DNA of 64,000 bases from Sorghum bicolor (lineage: Eukaryota > Streptophyta > Magnoliopsida > Poales > Poaceae). Shown here one piece after another: positions 21,347 through 31,775 of the stretch; position 1 is the first letter of the stretch; every line of letters starts with the position of its first letter. The position numbers were made by a program, and so were the translations under genes. A model generated the notes under the pieces. It saw only the letters and a list, made by a program, of their open reading frames with translations. It was not told the origin of the DNA and did not search any database. Where the stretch lies: the NCBI RefSeq assembly GCF_000003195.3, contig NC_012879.2, positions 40,678,338-40,742,337 of the forward strand, given 5' to 3'.

Positions 21347-23499
21347 GATTTCTACTGCAAAAGGAGCAGTTTACTTTTCTGCTCAACAAAAAGATAACCA
21401 AAGAAAAGTTTCAATGTTGATTGCAAATCACATAGTACACTCATAAGATGTTGCATAATAAAAATATTTTATCCTCGTATCATTGAATCATGGATGGAAC
21501 TCATATACTAAATTGCTAACAACATATAGTGCCACCTAGGCATCTCTAGTTTTCTGCAGTTCTAGGATTATAGAAATTGCAGAATTGATCAACTTCACCA
21601 GTGGACTGTAGGCTAGAATAGTATACAATGACAATGACTCACTGGTTATTGACATTTGTTGCATATCTGAAATCCAACACAGAACAAACAGATTACTGCA
21701 CAGAATTTCTATCCAGCTAGTACAACTAGTAATAAAAAACAAAATAAAAATTCATATACAACTAGTAGTACACTAAAAGACATAACAACAAATTTCTATC
21801 CAGCTAGTACACCATAGTGAATCACAATGCAAAAATAGAGCACCTAAAGTAAAATTAGTCACTGAATAATTTTGTGTTATATATATCTAAATTATATTTG
21901 CGCAAAATATAGGAGATCACACAACTAGCAACCAAAAGCAGCTAATTCACCACAGCAACTATCACAAAGGAAGAAAATATGCACCTCGGAACCGCACCGC
22001 CTAAGTCACGGTCGCGGGGTGCTGGCCTGCTAGGGGCTGGGGCCCGAGGGTTGCCTGGCCGTGCGCCCGTGCTGCGATGGCCTGCTGGGGGCCGAGCCAC
22101 CGAGGGACGCAGGGCTTGCTGCAATCTGCGGTGCTGTGATGGCCACCTGACCGTGCTGCTCACTAGGGAAATGGAAATCACCAGAAGGGGAATCGCCTAG
22201 GAGCTGTCGATCTGGTTAGTGGTTATGGCCACCGGATGGGACTATGGGAGCAACAGCAGCTGGCTGCTGGCGGCTGGGTGGGAACCGTGGGATGGGAGCA
22301 GCTGGCCGGCGCCTGGGTGCTAGTCTGCTGGATCTCTGGGGACCGGGGTTAGGGTTAGCTATTGCAATATACTAGTTGGGCTAGATGTTGGACTGGACCT
22401 AACGTCTTGGGCCTCAGCATCCATGTTCTATACATTTGTATCTATTAGCGGAGCGGATACGCGGGTTTCGGGTACGGTGACAAAGGGAACATCCCCAAAC
22501 CCGCGAGACCCGATGGGGAGAGAATTTTCCCCATTAGTCTCTCCGTGGGGAACAAATCTCTCCCATCCCCGATCCCCAATGGAGGAATTCATCACGGGGA
22601 ATCGGGTTTTGGGTCCCTATTGCCATCTTGACTGACGAGGCAGCGCCCCAGCGTCGCCCCAGCGAGCCAACGCCCAAGCAGTCTGCGTCCCGGTGGCCTC
22701 GCCCCCGGCGTACCGCATTCCCGGCAGACGACGCCCCAGCGAGTCACGCCCTCGACGGACCGTGCTCCGATGCTCGCCGGTGCTCCCCTCTCCTTTGTGA
22801 TCCGGTGGCGTGGCACGCCAGCAGGGCTCCTACCTCGTCAGCGCTCCCTTTCTTCGCTCCCCGCCATAGCGGTCAAGCCGTCGAGCGTCATCGCAGCAGA
22901 TGTGCCACGACGTTCGCCTCCCCGCCATCTGGGTCGCCGGCGCTCACACATGTACCACTGCAACGCTCAGGCTTCGTGGCTGCAGCCCCTGCCGCTCCAT
23001 GGACAAGCTCGCTCGGTGGACTGTAAAAGAATCTGTGATGGACAGACTGCAATGTGTTTGCATATTACTATCAGACTGTAATGTGACTGCAATGTATTAA
23101 TTTAGTAGATTAATATATGAACTTTCCTTGTATTATAGTGCTAGTGCTGCCATCTAAAATACCACATGTTTTAGTTCCAAATTATTACTAGCACTATATT
23201 TTTGTGTTCTATTTTATGTCATTAATATTCTATATTTTTGGGTTATTTTTTATAAGCTGGTCTGAAAGACAATTGAGGTAGAATGTTAATAAAATTATTT
23301 TTCAAAATTTAAAATTAAATGTTATGACAATATAAATCATAAATACAAATGTTAACTACAAATTAGTAGAAAAATATGTACAAGAGGACTTACATATGTA
23401 ACAGGTGTTAATAATTTTTACATGCTACTGATTGATGACCAAGACATATTTAATTTTGTTTCACTTTGAAATGTTTTTAATATTGTAAATCATTTTTAC
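21347..23499. other. CACTA-1 5' flank of the TNP1 gene with GC-rich inserts
   Basis: 21347-21960 is AT-rich presumed promoter and leader. 21975-22360 and 22640-23000 are strongly GC-rich with open frames in several phases and no recognisable domain. 22440-22640 holds GCGGGTTTCGGGTACGG and repeated GGGGA/TCCCC words that resemble the ends of grass hAT elements, but I find no matched pair of termini. The remainder is AT-rich. The GC-rich pieces may be captured gene fragments. Confidence 0.4.
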
Positions 23500-23896
23500 A
23501 TGACTAAGTATGATTATTAATACGCTTTGCAACGTATATAGATTATACTAACAGTTTAAAGCGTGTCTAACTTCATGTTATTTTGAGATGACTTTAGTAT
23601 TGTATCAAAAAACATCTTTAATTGTCCATGGAACGTACTATGATATGCTTTGGTAACGTGTCTACAAACTATTGACGACTAAAAGCGTGTCTACCACCGT
23701 GTCATTTTGAGACGTTTTCAATATCATATAAAAAAGTGTCTCCAGATTCCTTTTGACACTAAAAGTGTGTCTAATATTGTGTCATGATGACACATTCATA
23801 AAATCGTATCAAAAAACATGTTTACATGACTATGTAAAGACGACTTTAGTGTGCGTTACTACAAAAGCGTGCCTACAGGCACTTTTTCCTGTAGTG
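23500..23896. repeat. CACTA-1 right subterminal repeat region
   Basis: Repeated GCGTGTCTA, GTGTCATTTTGAGACG and GACGACTTTAGT-type words, the counterpart of the left array. Confidence 0.75.
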
Positions 23897-24001
23897 ATCG
23901 TGGCTGTTGATCTGTATGGGGCCACTGATGTCAGCTGCACTTTTTAGGGGTATAATTGTAATTTTGCATGTACAGTATCTTCTCCATTTTGAATCCTATA
24001 T

Positions 24002-24027
24002 GTGAAGTTAAATACGGACGGAGGGAG
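24002..24027 (-). repeat. MLE-1 right terminal inverted repeat
   Basis: On the minus strand it reads CTCCCTCCGTCCGTATTTAA and the next six bases, followed outside by TA. Confidence 0.9.
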
Positions 24028-24963
24028 TATATCACAATTGTCAACAACCAAGTCAATATGATATTCCTATCAAGATATGTGACCCACAAGTATAAGCATA
24101 TGCAAGATTTAGACTTTGTGACACTTTTACCCTTTTAATGTCTTGAATCATGTCACACTTTTAATGTCATAAATCATAGATCCAAGTCTTCGTGTTTTTA
24201 TTTTTGTTTTATTTTATCTAATAAAGCAAACAAGAGACAAAAGTAATAAAAATGAAAGAACAGAGGGGGAGTAGGAGTTGCAAACCAGTCAGAAGGCAGG
24301 TAGACGTTGAGTGGATGTTGAATGGTGGGTCTAGGGCTCCAATGTGGGGTCGGCCGACCCCACTTGGGCTTGCTCATTGCTGCCATTTGAATTCCCATTG
24401 TTGATGATGTACCTCTGCAAGCTTCTATTCCCGTTGGCCGTCAAAGAGTGGGTCGGCCGACCCCCTACTTAGGGTAGAATTTGTCGAGCCAACTTGCCTC
24501 ACCATGTACTACGTCATGGTGTGTTCAGGAAATTTAGAGACTTAGTTGGGGGGCCATTTGACCCCCCCACACTTGGATTCTTGAGCATTCTGAAATACAA
24601 AGACATGGGAAACATCAAGTGTAGGGGTCCTGCTGGTGGCAACACACCAACAGGACCAAGTTGGGTCATGGGTAAGTAGCTAAAATCTTATCATCAATTT
24701 AATAGGGGAAATTTCAATCTTGTGTACCATGGCATAGAGCAATTTTAGTTCATCATCTTTTAGAGAGTCAGAAGAACCAGGAAAAAGATTGGTAGTAATC
24801 TAGAAATAAATTAAGCACAAGGTTGGATTGTGAATTTTAGAGGTTAAGAGAGTGGAGCCATCATCAAAATCTACTATTGTTAAACCCAGGCATGGTAGTG
24901 TCTAAGTCAATTGTACAATCAAAGTCACAACCTAGAGCAGTGGTTAGAAGACCCCAAGTAGAG
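24028..24963 (-). other. RT-B noncoding region downstream of its extra ORF
   Basis: No credible ORF. It holds two copies of the palindrome GGGTCGGCCGACCC (24347-24361 and 24451-24465 region), a purine-rich AAGTGTGGGGGGG stretch on the minus strand (near 24565-24577), and a 13-bp stem-loop at 24626-24657. Confidence 0.55.
24626..24657 (-). other. RT-B stem-loop related to one in RT-F
   Basis: On the minus strand GGTCCTGTTGGTG and CACCAGCAGGACC pair over 13 positions with one G-U, around a six-base loop. RT-F has CTGTTGGTG-TTTTC-CACCAACAG at 48238-48260. Confidence 0.55.
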
Positions 24964-25575
24964 CTACACTCTTGCCCACACATGGGAAATGTTATGAGTC
25001 AATTTTAGTGTGCATAAAAATTCTTTAGTGGGCACTTCTATACCAAGTTTAAGGTACTCACCAAATACCTCCCAAACCAATGGTATTAAAATATCATTGA
25101 ATTCTTTAGTCATACATGTGCGGTCCACAAGGGCCGGGTCGATGATGCTTGTATGGCAGAAACCGCTCTCATTTAGGTTGTTGAACTTGATCAACTCTTC
25201 CGGTGTTAATATGAGTTCATTCTTCAGGCTCCATTGCTCTTGGAGGAGGTTCGTAGAGCACCACTTGATGGTGACTCTCCCCTTCCTCCATCCTCTCATG
25301 GCTTCCCTCATTAGAGTGGTGAGAGCTTTCAGAACAACTCTCACCCCCTTTGGACTTCTAGAATCGGGAGAGGAATGCTTACTCCATTTTCCTACACAAC
25401 ACACACAACCAAACTTTTTCCTACTTCTACTCCTATGCAATACTATTTTTTTTGGCTTTTTAAGGACAACTATTCTAATCTTGAGAAATAACTTGCAACT
25501 AGGAAGAAAGAAGAGGGATTGTGAGCTCGAGATAATTTTGGTGCTTTTGGGTGTGGAATTGAGTTCACAATGCAT
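24964..25575 (-). pseudogene. RT-B extra ORF (post-pol position of Athila-like elements), degenerate
   Basis: The C-terminal half aligns by eye with the RT-E extra ORF: FCHTSIIDPALVDRTCM versus FIHTPTIDPILLQETGM, and PTKEFLCTL versus LTLEFLCTL. The N-terminal part is probably untranslated leader and possibly intron, since the frame begins right at the TATA box; a plausible true start is the ATG of MREAMRGWRKGR. It ends prematurely at VWARV. The function of this ORF class is unknown; I see no signal peptide or membrane segment in the aligned part, so it is not visibly an envelope protein. Confidence 0.6.
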
Positions 25576-25578
25576 GGG

Positions 25579-25636
25579 TATTTATAGGGGAAGAAGGGCA
25601 AGTGGTCAACACCCCCAATGTCGGGGTCGGCCGACC
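25579..25636 (-). promoter_or_regulatory. RT-B internal promoter: TATA box with upstream GC palindrome
   Basis: On the minus strand GGTCGGCCGACC (25636-25625) is followed about 40 bp later by TATAAATA (25586-25579) and then the extra ORF. RT-E shows the same arrangement at 54759-54817 with a different palindrome. Confidence 0.6.
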
Positions 25637-25639
25637 TCC

Positions 25640-26339
25640 CCATAAGCACTATGTTTCAAAATTTTGAATCATGGTAGGGAATCTTGTAACATATATGAAC
25701 TCTGTTCTAGAGATTAGCCAATTTAGGGGTCGGCTGACCCCTACCCTAAGCACTTTAGCACTCTAAATGATGTGGCATTAAGTGTCTACTAAAGTAAAGC
25801 ATAGGCCTGAACAAGAAGTAAAGTTCTTTTATAAGATTCCCTTGCCTAGTGCTATGTGAAAGAGAAGATTATTTACAAAAGTGGAGATATGCTTAAAGTG
25901 GTTGTGAGGGATCATGATAGCACTAGAACATGTCTAGGAGACTACTTTGCAGGTTTAAGCTGGTGCACAGGTCCCAAACGGACCATTTCTTTTTAGACTT
26001 TGGCTTGTGTGTCATGCATGGGGTTCTAAAGCAAAGCAAATGGGAGATAGCAGACTGCCAAAAGGGCAAGTCTTGGGGTCGACCGACCCCAACTTGAATG
26101 CTCCAGGAGCATCCAAGTGCTGACCTCAACACATTGCATCAAACCAAAGTGTAAGACTGCAAGTGAACCCAATGATGGGGTCGGCTAACCCCACCTCTAG
26201 GTGATCCACAGGTCAAAATTGTATTGCAAGTTGTTCTCAAGATTTTTATTTATTATTCCTAAGCATTTTGTTGAAGGGAAATATGCAAAACTAAACTAAT
26301 CATGCAATTGGAAGGGAAATGCAAGAATTGAAGTGCAAT
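25640..26339 (-). other. RT-B noncoding region upstream of its internal promoter
   Basis: No credible ORF. Variants of the GGGTCGGCCGACCC palindrome recur near 25727, 26077 and 26177. The region ends at the RT-C insertion (flank GCAAT). Confidence 0.5.
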
Positions 26340-27023
26340 TGTTGACACCGTTTTTGGACACATATCTTTAGACGCGTGTCAGGAGTTAATGAGGTGTAGA
26401 TCGGAAAACTGACAAGTGGAGACTGGTCTACAAAAGAGTTGCCGATGAGGGTTGGTGCCGATGGGAAAATGACAGAATATGAGTGGTGATGGGTTCGTGC
26501 CGATGACTAGTATTGATGGCTGCCGATGGCTGTGAGAGGTGGTCTGCCGATGGTTATGAAAAAAAGCGCAGGGATTGCCGATTGACTCGTGACAGTGTAC
26601 CGATCGGTTGTGGAGGATAATTTAAAGCTTTCCATAGTTATTAGAGTTTGTTTTGTATACGGATTCTGTTTAATATGGAGTTTGAGTCCTAGTCGTGTCT
26701 GATTGTAGCTCTTTGAGGCAGGGTATAAATATAGACCCCATGGCAATGTAATGAGATATCTATCAATCAATCAAACACAAGTTTTTACACATATTCTAGC
26801 ATCTACTTTTTGACGACTTCGTCAAATTTTCTTTTCACTACGAGTTCTTAGGAATTCGTCGAGTCAAACTCGGCATGTTCTCAAAGTTCCGTGTGAGCAC
26901 CTCTTGGCCGTGACATCCGGGCGCATCGCTGTTGTCGGGACCAAAGTGTTTGAGTTACCACCTTTGTCGATTGTAAGGTCAAATCGGCTGGCACGCCTTA
27001 ACGTTTGAATCGGGTATTAGCCC
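26340..27023 (+). repeat. RT-C 5' LTR, main part (remainder at 41558-41589)
   Basis: Starts TGTTGACACCG, similar throughout to 11206-11860. U3 has about six TGCCGATG-type words between 26440 and 26585 and a TATA box at 26724-26731. RT-D inserted at 27023 with duplication of AGCCC; the LTR then finishes with TGCATCAACA at 41589. Confidence 0.92.
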
Positions 27024-30000
27024 TGTAACACCCTAGGTGTTAAGCATGCACTTAGTCTCATCAAAGTCATGCATAAGCACTCTCATCAGTCATAAGCATC
27101 ATGAGCATGTCATTCTTCTAAGAATATGGTTTTATGTGCATCATTTCATGTGCTTTAATTATGTTAAAAATGTGATGCTTGTTTCTAAAATTGTGAAATA
27201 TTCAAATTAGGTTGCTTTATGTGTAAGAAGAATTTAGAATATTTTTGTGCAATTTTTGGAGCTATGGAATTTGAGAAATGGAATTTATACAAAAATATCC
27301 AAAAAGAATTTATTTAAAACCTAGAACTGAGTTTTAACTTGTAATTCAAATTCTGTTTGGAATTTGGTCTTGCTTGTTAAAGCAAAGTTGTAGAGTTTTT
27401 GCTTTGGAACAACTTTGTTTTCGGGAGCAAGAGGTGAAAATGATTTTAAATTGGTCCAAATGAATTTAGAAAGAATTTGAGAAAAGAATTTCAAAAAAAA
27501 AAGAGAAAGGGGGCAGGCGCTGCTGGACCGACCCGCCTCCCTTCTGGCCAAGCTGGGCAGCGCGGCCCGCTTCCCCTCCTCTCTCTCCCGCGCGCGCGGC
27601 GCCCGCCTTGCTCCACCCGGCGCCGGCCACGTGGCGGCCGTACGCCGGCGTTGGGCACGCCGCGGCCGGCCTCCAACCCCCCCTGGTCGGGACGCCGGCG
27701 CAGGCTCCCAGGCCACTCCCTCCATTCTGTCTCCCCCGCGCCCTCCTTCTCCTTCCTCCTCCGCTCGCACCGCGCAGCAGCAGCCGCTCCTCCACGCGCC
27801 ATTGCCGGAGAGAGCTCCGCCGCTCGTCGCCGGCCACACCAGAGCCTCAAGCTCGACGCCGAGAGCACCAGGGCACTCGCCGTCGCTAGGGTAAGCTCGT
27901 GCGAACGTTCTACCGAGGTGAGAGTCCGTCGAGCGCCGTGAATCGCTCGCTGGAGTTACCCCGAGCTCGCCGGAGTACTCCGCCGCGACGGATCTAGCGT
28001 TTCCCTGCCTCTTTTCGCTCGTTCTCTGTTGCGCTAGGTCGGTAGGAAGGTGAGGAAGCTCGGAGAGGCGTTTGCGCACGCTCTACCGCGCCGGAGCAGC
28101 CTGGCCACGGCGAGCAGTGCCGCCGTGCCGCCATGCATGCTCGCCGGAGGTGTTCCGGCCGTCCTCTGGTCGATCCAATGGTACCGCTGGGTGCGTCTTG
28201 CTGCGGGGAGCACGTTGGTGCTAACCCCGTGGCCGGAGACCTCACCGCCGGCGAGATCCGCTCGTTGGAGGTGAGCTCCCTCTCGGTCTCGCTGACTGGT
28301 GGGGTCGGGGATCCACTGTCAGTCGCAGGGGTACCCCGGTGGGTGTAGATCTGGGTGTGCGTAGCCTTTTTCGTCAGTTTTCTTGAAAAAGTGTTTTCCA
28401 GAAATTGATTTAAAGTTTGTAAAATCTATATCTTGAGTTCTACAACTCCAAATTGAATGAAATAAATTTTGGTGTGCTCTATATTTCCAGATCTACAGTT
28501 TGATGTAATTGCATGTCATGTTGGAGTAACTTTTCTGTGTGAACATATTTTATCCATGATTTTGTTAAACTTGGAAAATGCATAGTAAATAAAATATGGC
28601 TCAGAAAAATGTGAAACTTGATTTGTTGGCTTTCCATGTGTGTTTGCTCACTGGGAAAAAGTGGGTACATATTATTTGGTGTATAAATGAATTTATGGTC
28701 ATTTAAATGCTTGCATGGCAGTGATTTATGATTTTTAATAATTAATTGGGTCATGCAATAAATCTGGAAAATTTTATGGGTGTTTCTTATGATATTATGC
28801 AAATTGTAAAAATATGAAATCTGTTGGTTAACACTTGTATCCCAGTAGAGTGATTTTACTTGCCTTATTAATTAATCTTGTAATTTTTGTGGCTCAAAAT
28901 AAGTATCCAAAAATCATGAAAAATTTACAGTAGACTTTATGCTTAGCTGGTAGTCTCCTGTAATTTTTGTCGAATTTATTGATGAACAGAATTGCATTTG
29001 ATTTTTAATGGGCTTAGAAATGAATAAAGAAAACTATGAAGGGTGTATATATATAGGTTGAATGGAATAAGTTGGGTTTGGTGTATCTTTGAAGCATCAT
29101 GGGGGTTGCTGGTTGCATTTGAAAAATATCTGTAAAAGAGAATGCAACAGATGCTTAATTTAGTTATTGTTCCCGGATGATGTTGACTACCTTGTGATAA
29201 GCATGACCAAGTGCATCACCTATGCATCATAACATGACTCCTTTGACACTCTCTCTTACAAGCATCCACTCGGGCATCTCACACTCCACTCATGAGCATA
29301 TATGCATCATACAGGCTCACAGGAGAACGAAGTGGGACCCGAGGAACCCGAGGAGATACAGGAGCAGGAACCTCCGGAAGCACAGGAACCCGTAGAGGAA
29401 TTGCAAGAGTGTCCGGATCACCGACCCAGCACGTTTGAGAAAGGCAAGCCCCGGAGCATTCTAAGTCTCCCTATTCTCGCTAACTTATATAAAGTGCTAT
29501 ACTTGTTCTACTGTATTGCATATTAAGTGATAGGAGTTGCCTGATACCGTTGCTGCATGAGTACTCCTTGTTATTCCTACTCATTCAACTACCTTGTCCT
29601 ATGTAGATAGGCACGGAGTCTATGCTTAGCTTGCTTAGTTCGGTAGAAGTCGGGTGATTCCCTGTCACCTGCGAGACATAGGTGGATACCTGCTTGTTTA
29701 AGCATTGGTTGCTCGGGAAAAAGAATAACCAAGTGTGGAATGAATTTGGAGACCGGGCAGGGTCTTATGGTGGGTTGACCATGGTGCCCCTGCCTGTGCC
29801 GATTAAGGACCGATCGTTGATGGCCCTCTTGTCATGTTGAACGCATGCCCCACACTTAGCTGGAAGGATAAGTCGTTCCGACCGCGAAGCCTGAACACTA
29901 TCCAGGCCGGGAATCGAGCCGCCATGCGCTGTATTGGTGATGGTTGAGGAGAACGACGAGGGCGCGGCGCGCAACCTTGGTATACCTTGGATACCTCGGT

Positions 30001-30950
30001 CGCCGGAACGGTCCTCGGGTACTGGCGGTGCCTGCTGAACCCGCGAATTGGTCCTGGATAGTGTAATATGGTGATCTGTAGCTCACTTGATCAGTGAGTG
30101 TGGTTTGTGTGGGGAATACCTCGCCAGCTGGTTAGAAATCGATTCGAATCGCCATCGCTCCTGGATAGTGAGCACTTGACATGAGCTTCGTCCTCGTAGT
30201 AAGGACTATGGAACACTTGGGTTATAATGATGAATGGTTAAAGAAATGCTATGATGAGGTACTATCATAGTCTCATACTTGCTTGTAATAGCACAGGAGC
30301 AAACCTAGATAATAGGTAATGATACTTTCAACTTGAGCAGATTAAAAGAAGAAAAGATTTATGTAGGTTAGGGTAATAAAACCTTGCGGTCTTTGTAAAA
30401 TGGTTGTCAGCTACTATTCCCACGTTAGCCTTCATGATCCTTGATGAGTCTTTATTTTAAGTTTATGGTGGGTAAGTCTAGCTGAGTACCTTCTTGTACT
30501 CAGGGTTCTATTCCCACGTTGTTTTGCAGATGGTCAAATGTACTATGGTTATTGCATCCTCTGTCTGTACCCAGCTATGGGTGATGACTAGACCAAGGGC
30601 GATGGTCTCTCCGTCTCTTCCTTTGCTTTTGTGGGAATGACCAAACTATGGCACTGTATCAGACTTATTGTGTGTGTTGTAATTTCGAACTATGAAGCTT
30701 CCGCTACTTGAAGAACTTGGTTTGTAATAACTTAAGTACTCCGATGTGTTTCATGAATGTTGTAATCTGAATGTACTTGTGGATGGCGGCCGCTAAACTT
30801 ATTACGATCTTGGCTGTATGCGATGTGTGGTTTGAAATCCTTCGAGATTTCAGGGACTACCGGGATTATATGGGCTTAAGCGTGATGGTTCGACTATGCA
30901 AATGGTCACTATTAGGCTTAATCTCTTATAATTTGGTCGGTTCTGTTACA
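27024..30950 (+). repeat. RT-D 5' LTR (3927 bp)
   Basis: Starts TGTAACACCC and ends GGTTCTGTTACA. A GC-rich, CpG-rich island at about 27510-28350 contains several donor-like sites (CTAGG|GTAAGC near 27890, CCGAG|GTGAGA near 27916, GGAG|GTGAGC near 28270). A short open frame at 29302-29526 follows an acceptor-like CATACAG. I see no sure TATA box. Confidence 0.93.
29302..29526 (+). other. Short acidic ORF inside the RT-D LTR (74 codons; copy at 39906-40130)
   Basis: The peptide is Glu/Pro-rich (VGPEEPEEIQEQEPPEAQEP) and then hydrophobic at its end (LANLYKVLYLFYCIAY). Both LTR copies are open, but the LTRs are nearly identical, so this is weak evidence of coding. Possibly an exon of an LTR-leader transcript. 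Confidence 0.3.
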
Positions 30951-31775
30951 GCTGGCATCGGAGCAAGGTTTAGCGAGTTACTGTTCATAAGTACGTTTTA
31001 AACAAAAGTCTAAACCGGTTTAGTAAAAGATTTTATTAATTAATTAATAATGATCAAGGTGTTAAACTAAGTTTTGGGAAAATTATCTAGTGTGCCATGG
31101 TCATATCCTTTATGCCCAGTTAAGGACTCTAAGGTGGCTAGCTAAGTACTGACTTGGGGGTTAATGCATCATATTTTTATTTCGTCGCTCATACGGCGTG
31201 CAATAGTATGAGTGCCATTCATTTGAGTGGTAATGTATGGATCAATTCTTCCTCTACGCCATGGTAAGTGGGAGTTGTGAGAGCATGATCGGATACACTG
31301 CCGGTCTAGGGAAGTGTTGTCAGGTGCTGTGTCATGCACACATGTTGGTGTGTCTTGGGAACAGTACCGCATGCTGGGAATTCCGTCCTGAGAGGCGATG
31401 CCGTCATTAGGGCGATGATGTGGGTAGTGACACGTCACACGCATGGACGGGTGTCTGTGTATGTGAAGTATATAGTTTTAAATTTTGTTCTGCACGATCA
31501 TACTGTGGGTGGGCTGAAATGAGTTTTTTGCAGGTACCCTAACCACGTTCTCGCTTAGAACGCTAGTTACGTTATGAGCGAACGTTGTATGCCACCGCGT
31601 ATACCGCTTAGTGTTAACCTTTGTTTTCTAAGTTTGTGAGATCGTAAGTTCGTACATGCATCATGTGCATTTCATATCATTGCTTACTTTCCCCCTTAAT
31701 TTAATCTGTCCCAATTTTAAATGAAATAAATAAAGGTAATCCTCGCTCTTACCCACGGTATTCCATTTGCAGCAG
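30951..31775 (+). other. RT-D primer-binding site and leader
   Basis: TGGCATCGGAGCAAGGTT at 30953-30970 matches the site expected for initiator tRNA-Met (TGGTATCAGAGCCAGGT) at 14 of 17 positions. The remaining leader of about 800 bp has no credible ORF and ends TTCCATTTGCAG-CAG directly before the ATG at 31776, a good splice-acceptor sequence. Confidence 0.7.

Larger units (their letters stand above)
16656..23896 (-). mobile_element. CACTA-1: En/Spm-type DNA transposon without TNPD
   Basis: Starts CACTACTAGAAATACC and ends CTTTTTCCTGTAGTG, the inverted CACTA termini, and is flanked by the 3-bp duplication ATC (16653-16655 and 23897-23899). Both ends carry dense subterminal repeats. It contains one TNP1-like spliced gene on the minus strand; I see no TNPD (Transposase_21) sequence, so it depends on a TNPD supplied elsewhere. 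It sits in the 5' flank of the mariner transposase gene. Confidence 0.92.
12910..24027 (-). mobile_element. MLE-1: Tc1/mariner-superfamily element with Stowaway-type ends
   Basis: The ends are inverted repeats that open CTCCCTCC and continue GTATTTAACTTCAC; 24 of the first 26 bp agree. TA flanks both sides (12908-12909 and 24028-24029). Without the nested CACTA element it is about 3.9 kb. It carries a plant mariner transposase gene on the minus strand and a second gene on the plus strand. The CACTA element landed about 250 bp upstream of the transposase ATG, and the transposase has one stop codon, so the element is probably silent now. Confidence 0.92.
11896..26339 (-). mobile_element. RT-B: Athila-like Ty3/gypsy relic, 3' half, minus strand (split by the mariner element)
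   Basis: Visible pieces are 11896-12909 and 24028-26339. On the minus strand the order is: internal TATA promoter with GC palindrome, an ORF related to the extra ORF of RT-E, a long 3' noncoding part that also matches RT-E and RT-F in blocks, a polypurine tract, and 13 bp of 3' LTR. Gag and pol are not visible; the 5' side is cut by the insertion of RT-C at 26340. Its ORF is short and degenerate, so it is old and inactive. Confidence 0.75.

Noticed and set aside
22628..23081. Protein-coding gene in the GC-rich segment of the CACTA element
   Set aside because: Open frames in three phases, no domain, no convincing start or splice structure.
24340..26195. Repeated GC palindromes considered as a CRISPR-like or satellite array
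   Set aside because: Irregular spacing of 100-1100 bp and no constant spacer length in a plant genome; promoter-type element fits better.
27321..28079. Long open frames on both strands in the GC-rich part of the RT-D LTR (and 37925-38545)
   Set aside because: Several overlapping frames are open at once because the DNA is GC-rich and has few stop codons; no domain is seen and the copies match only because LTRs are copies.
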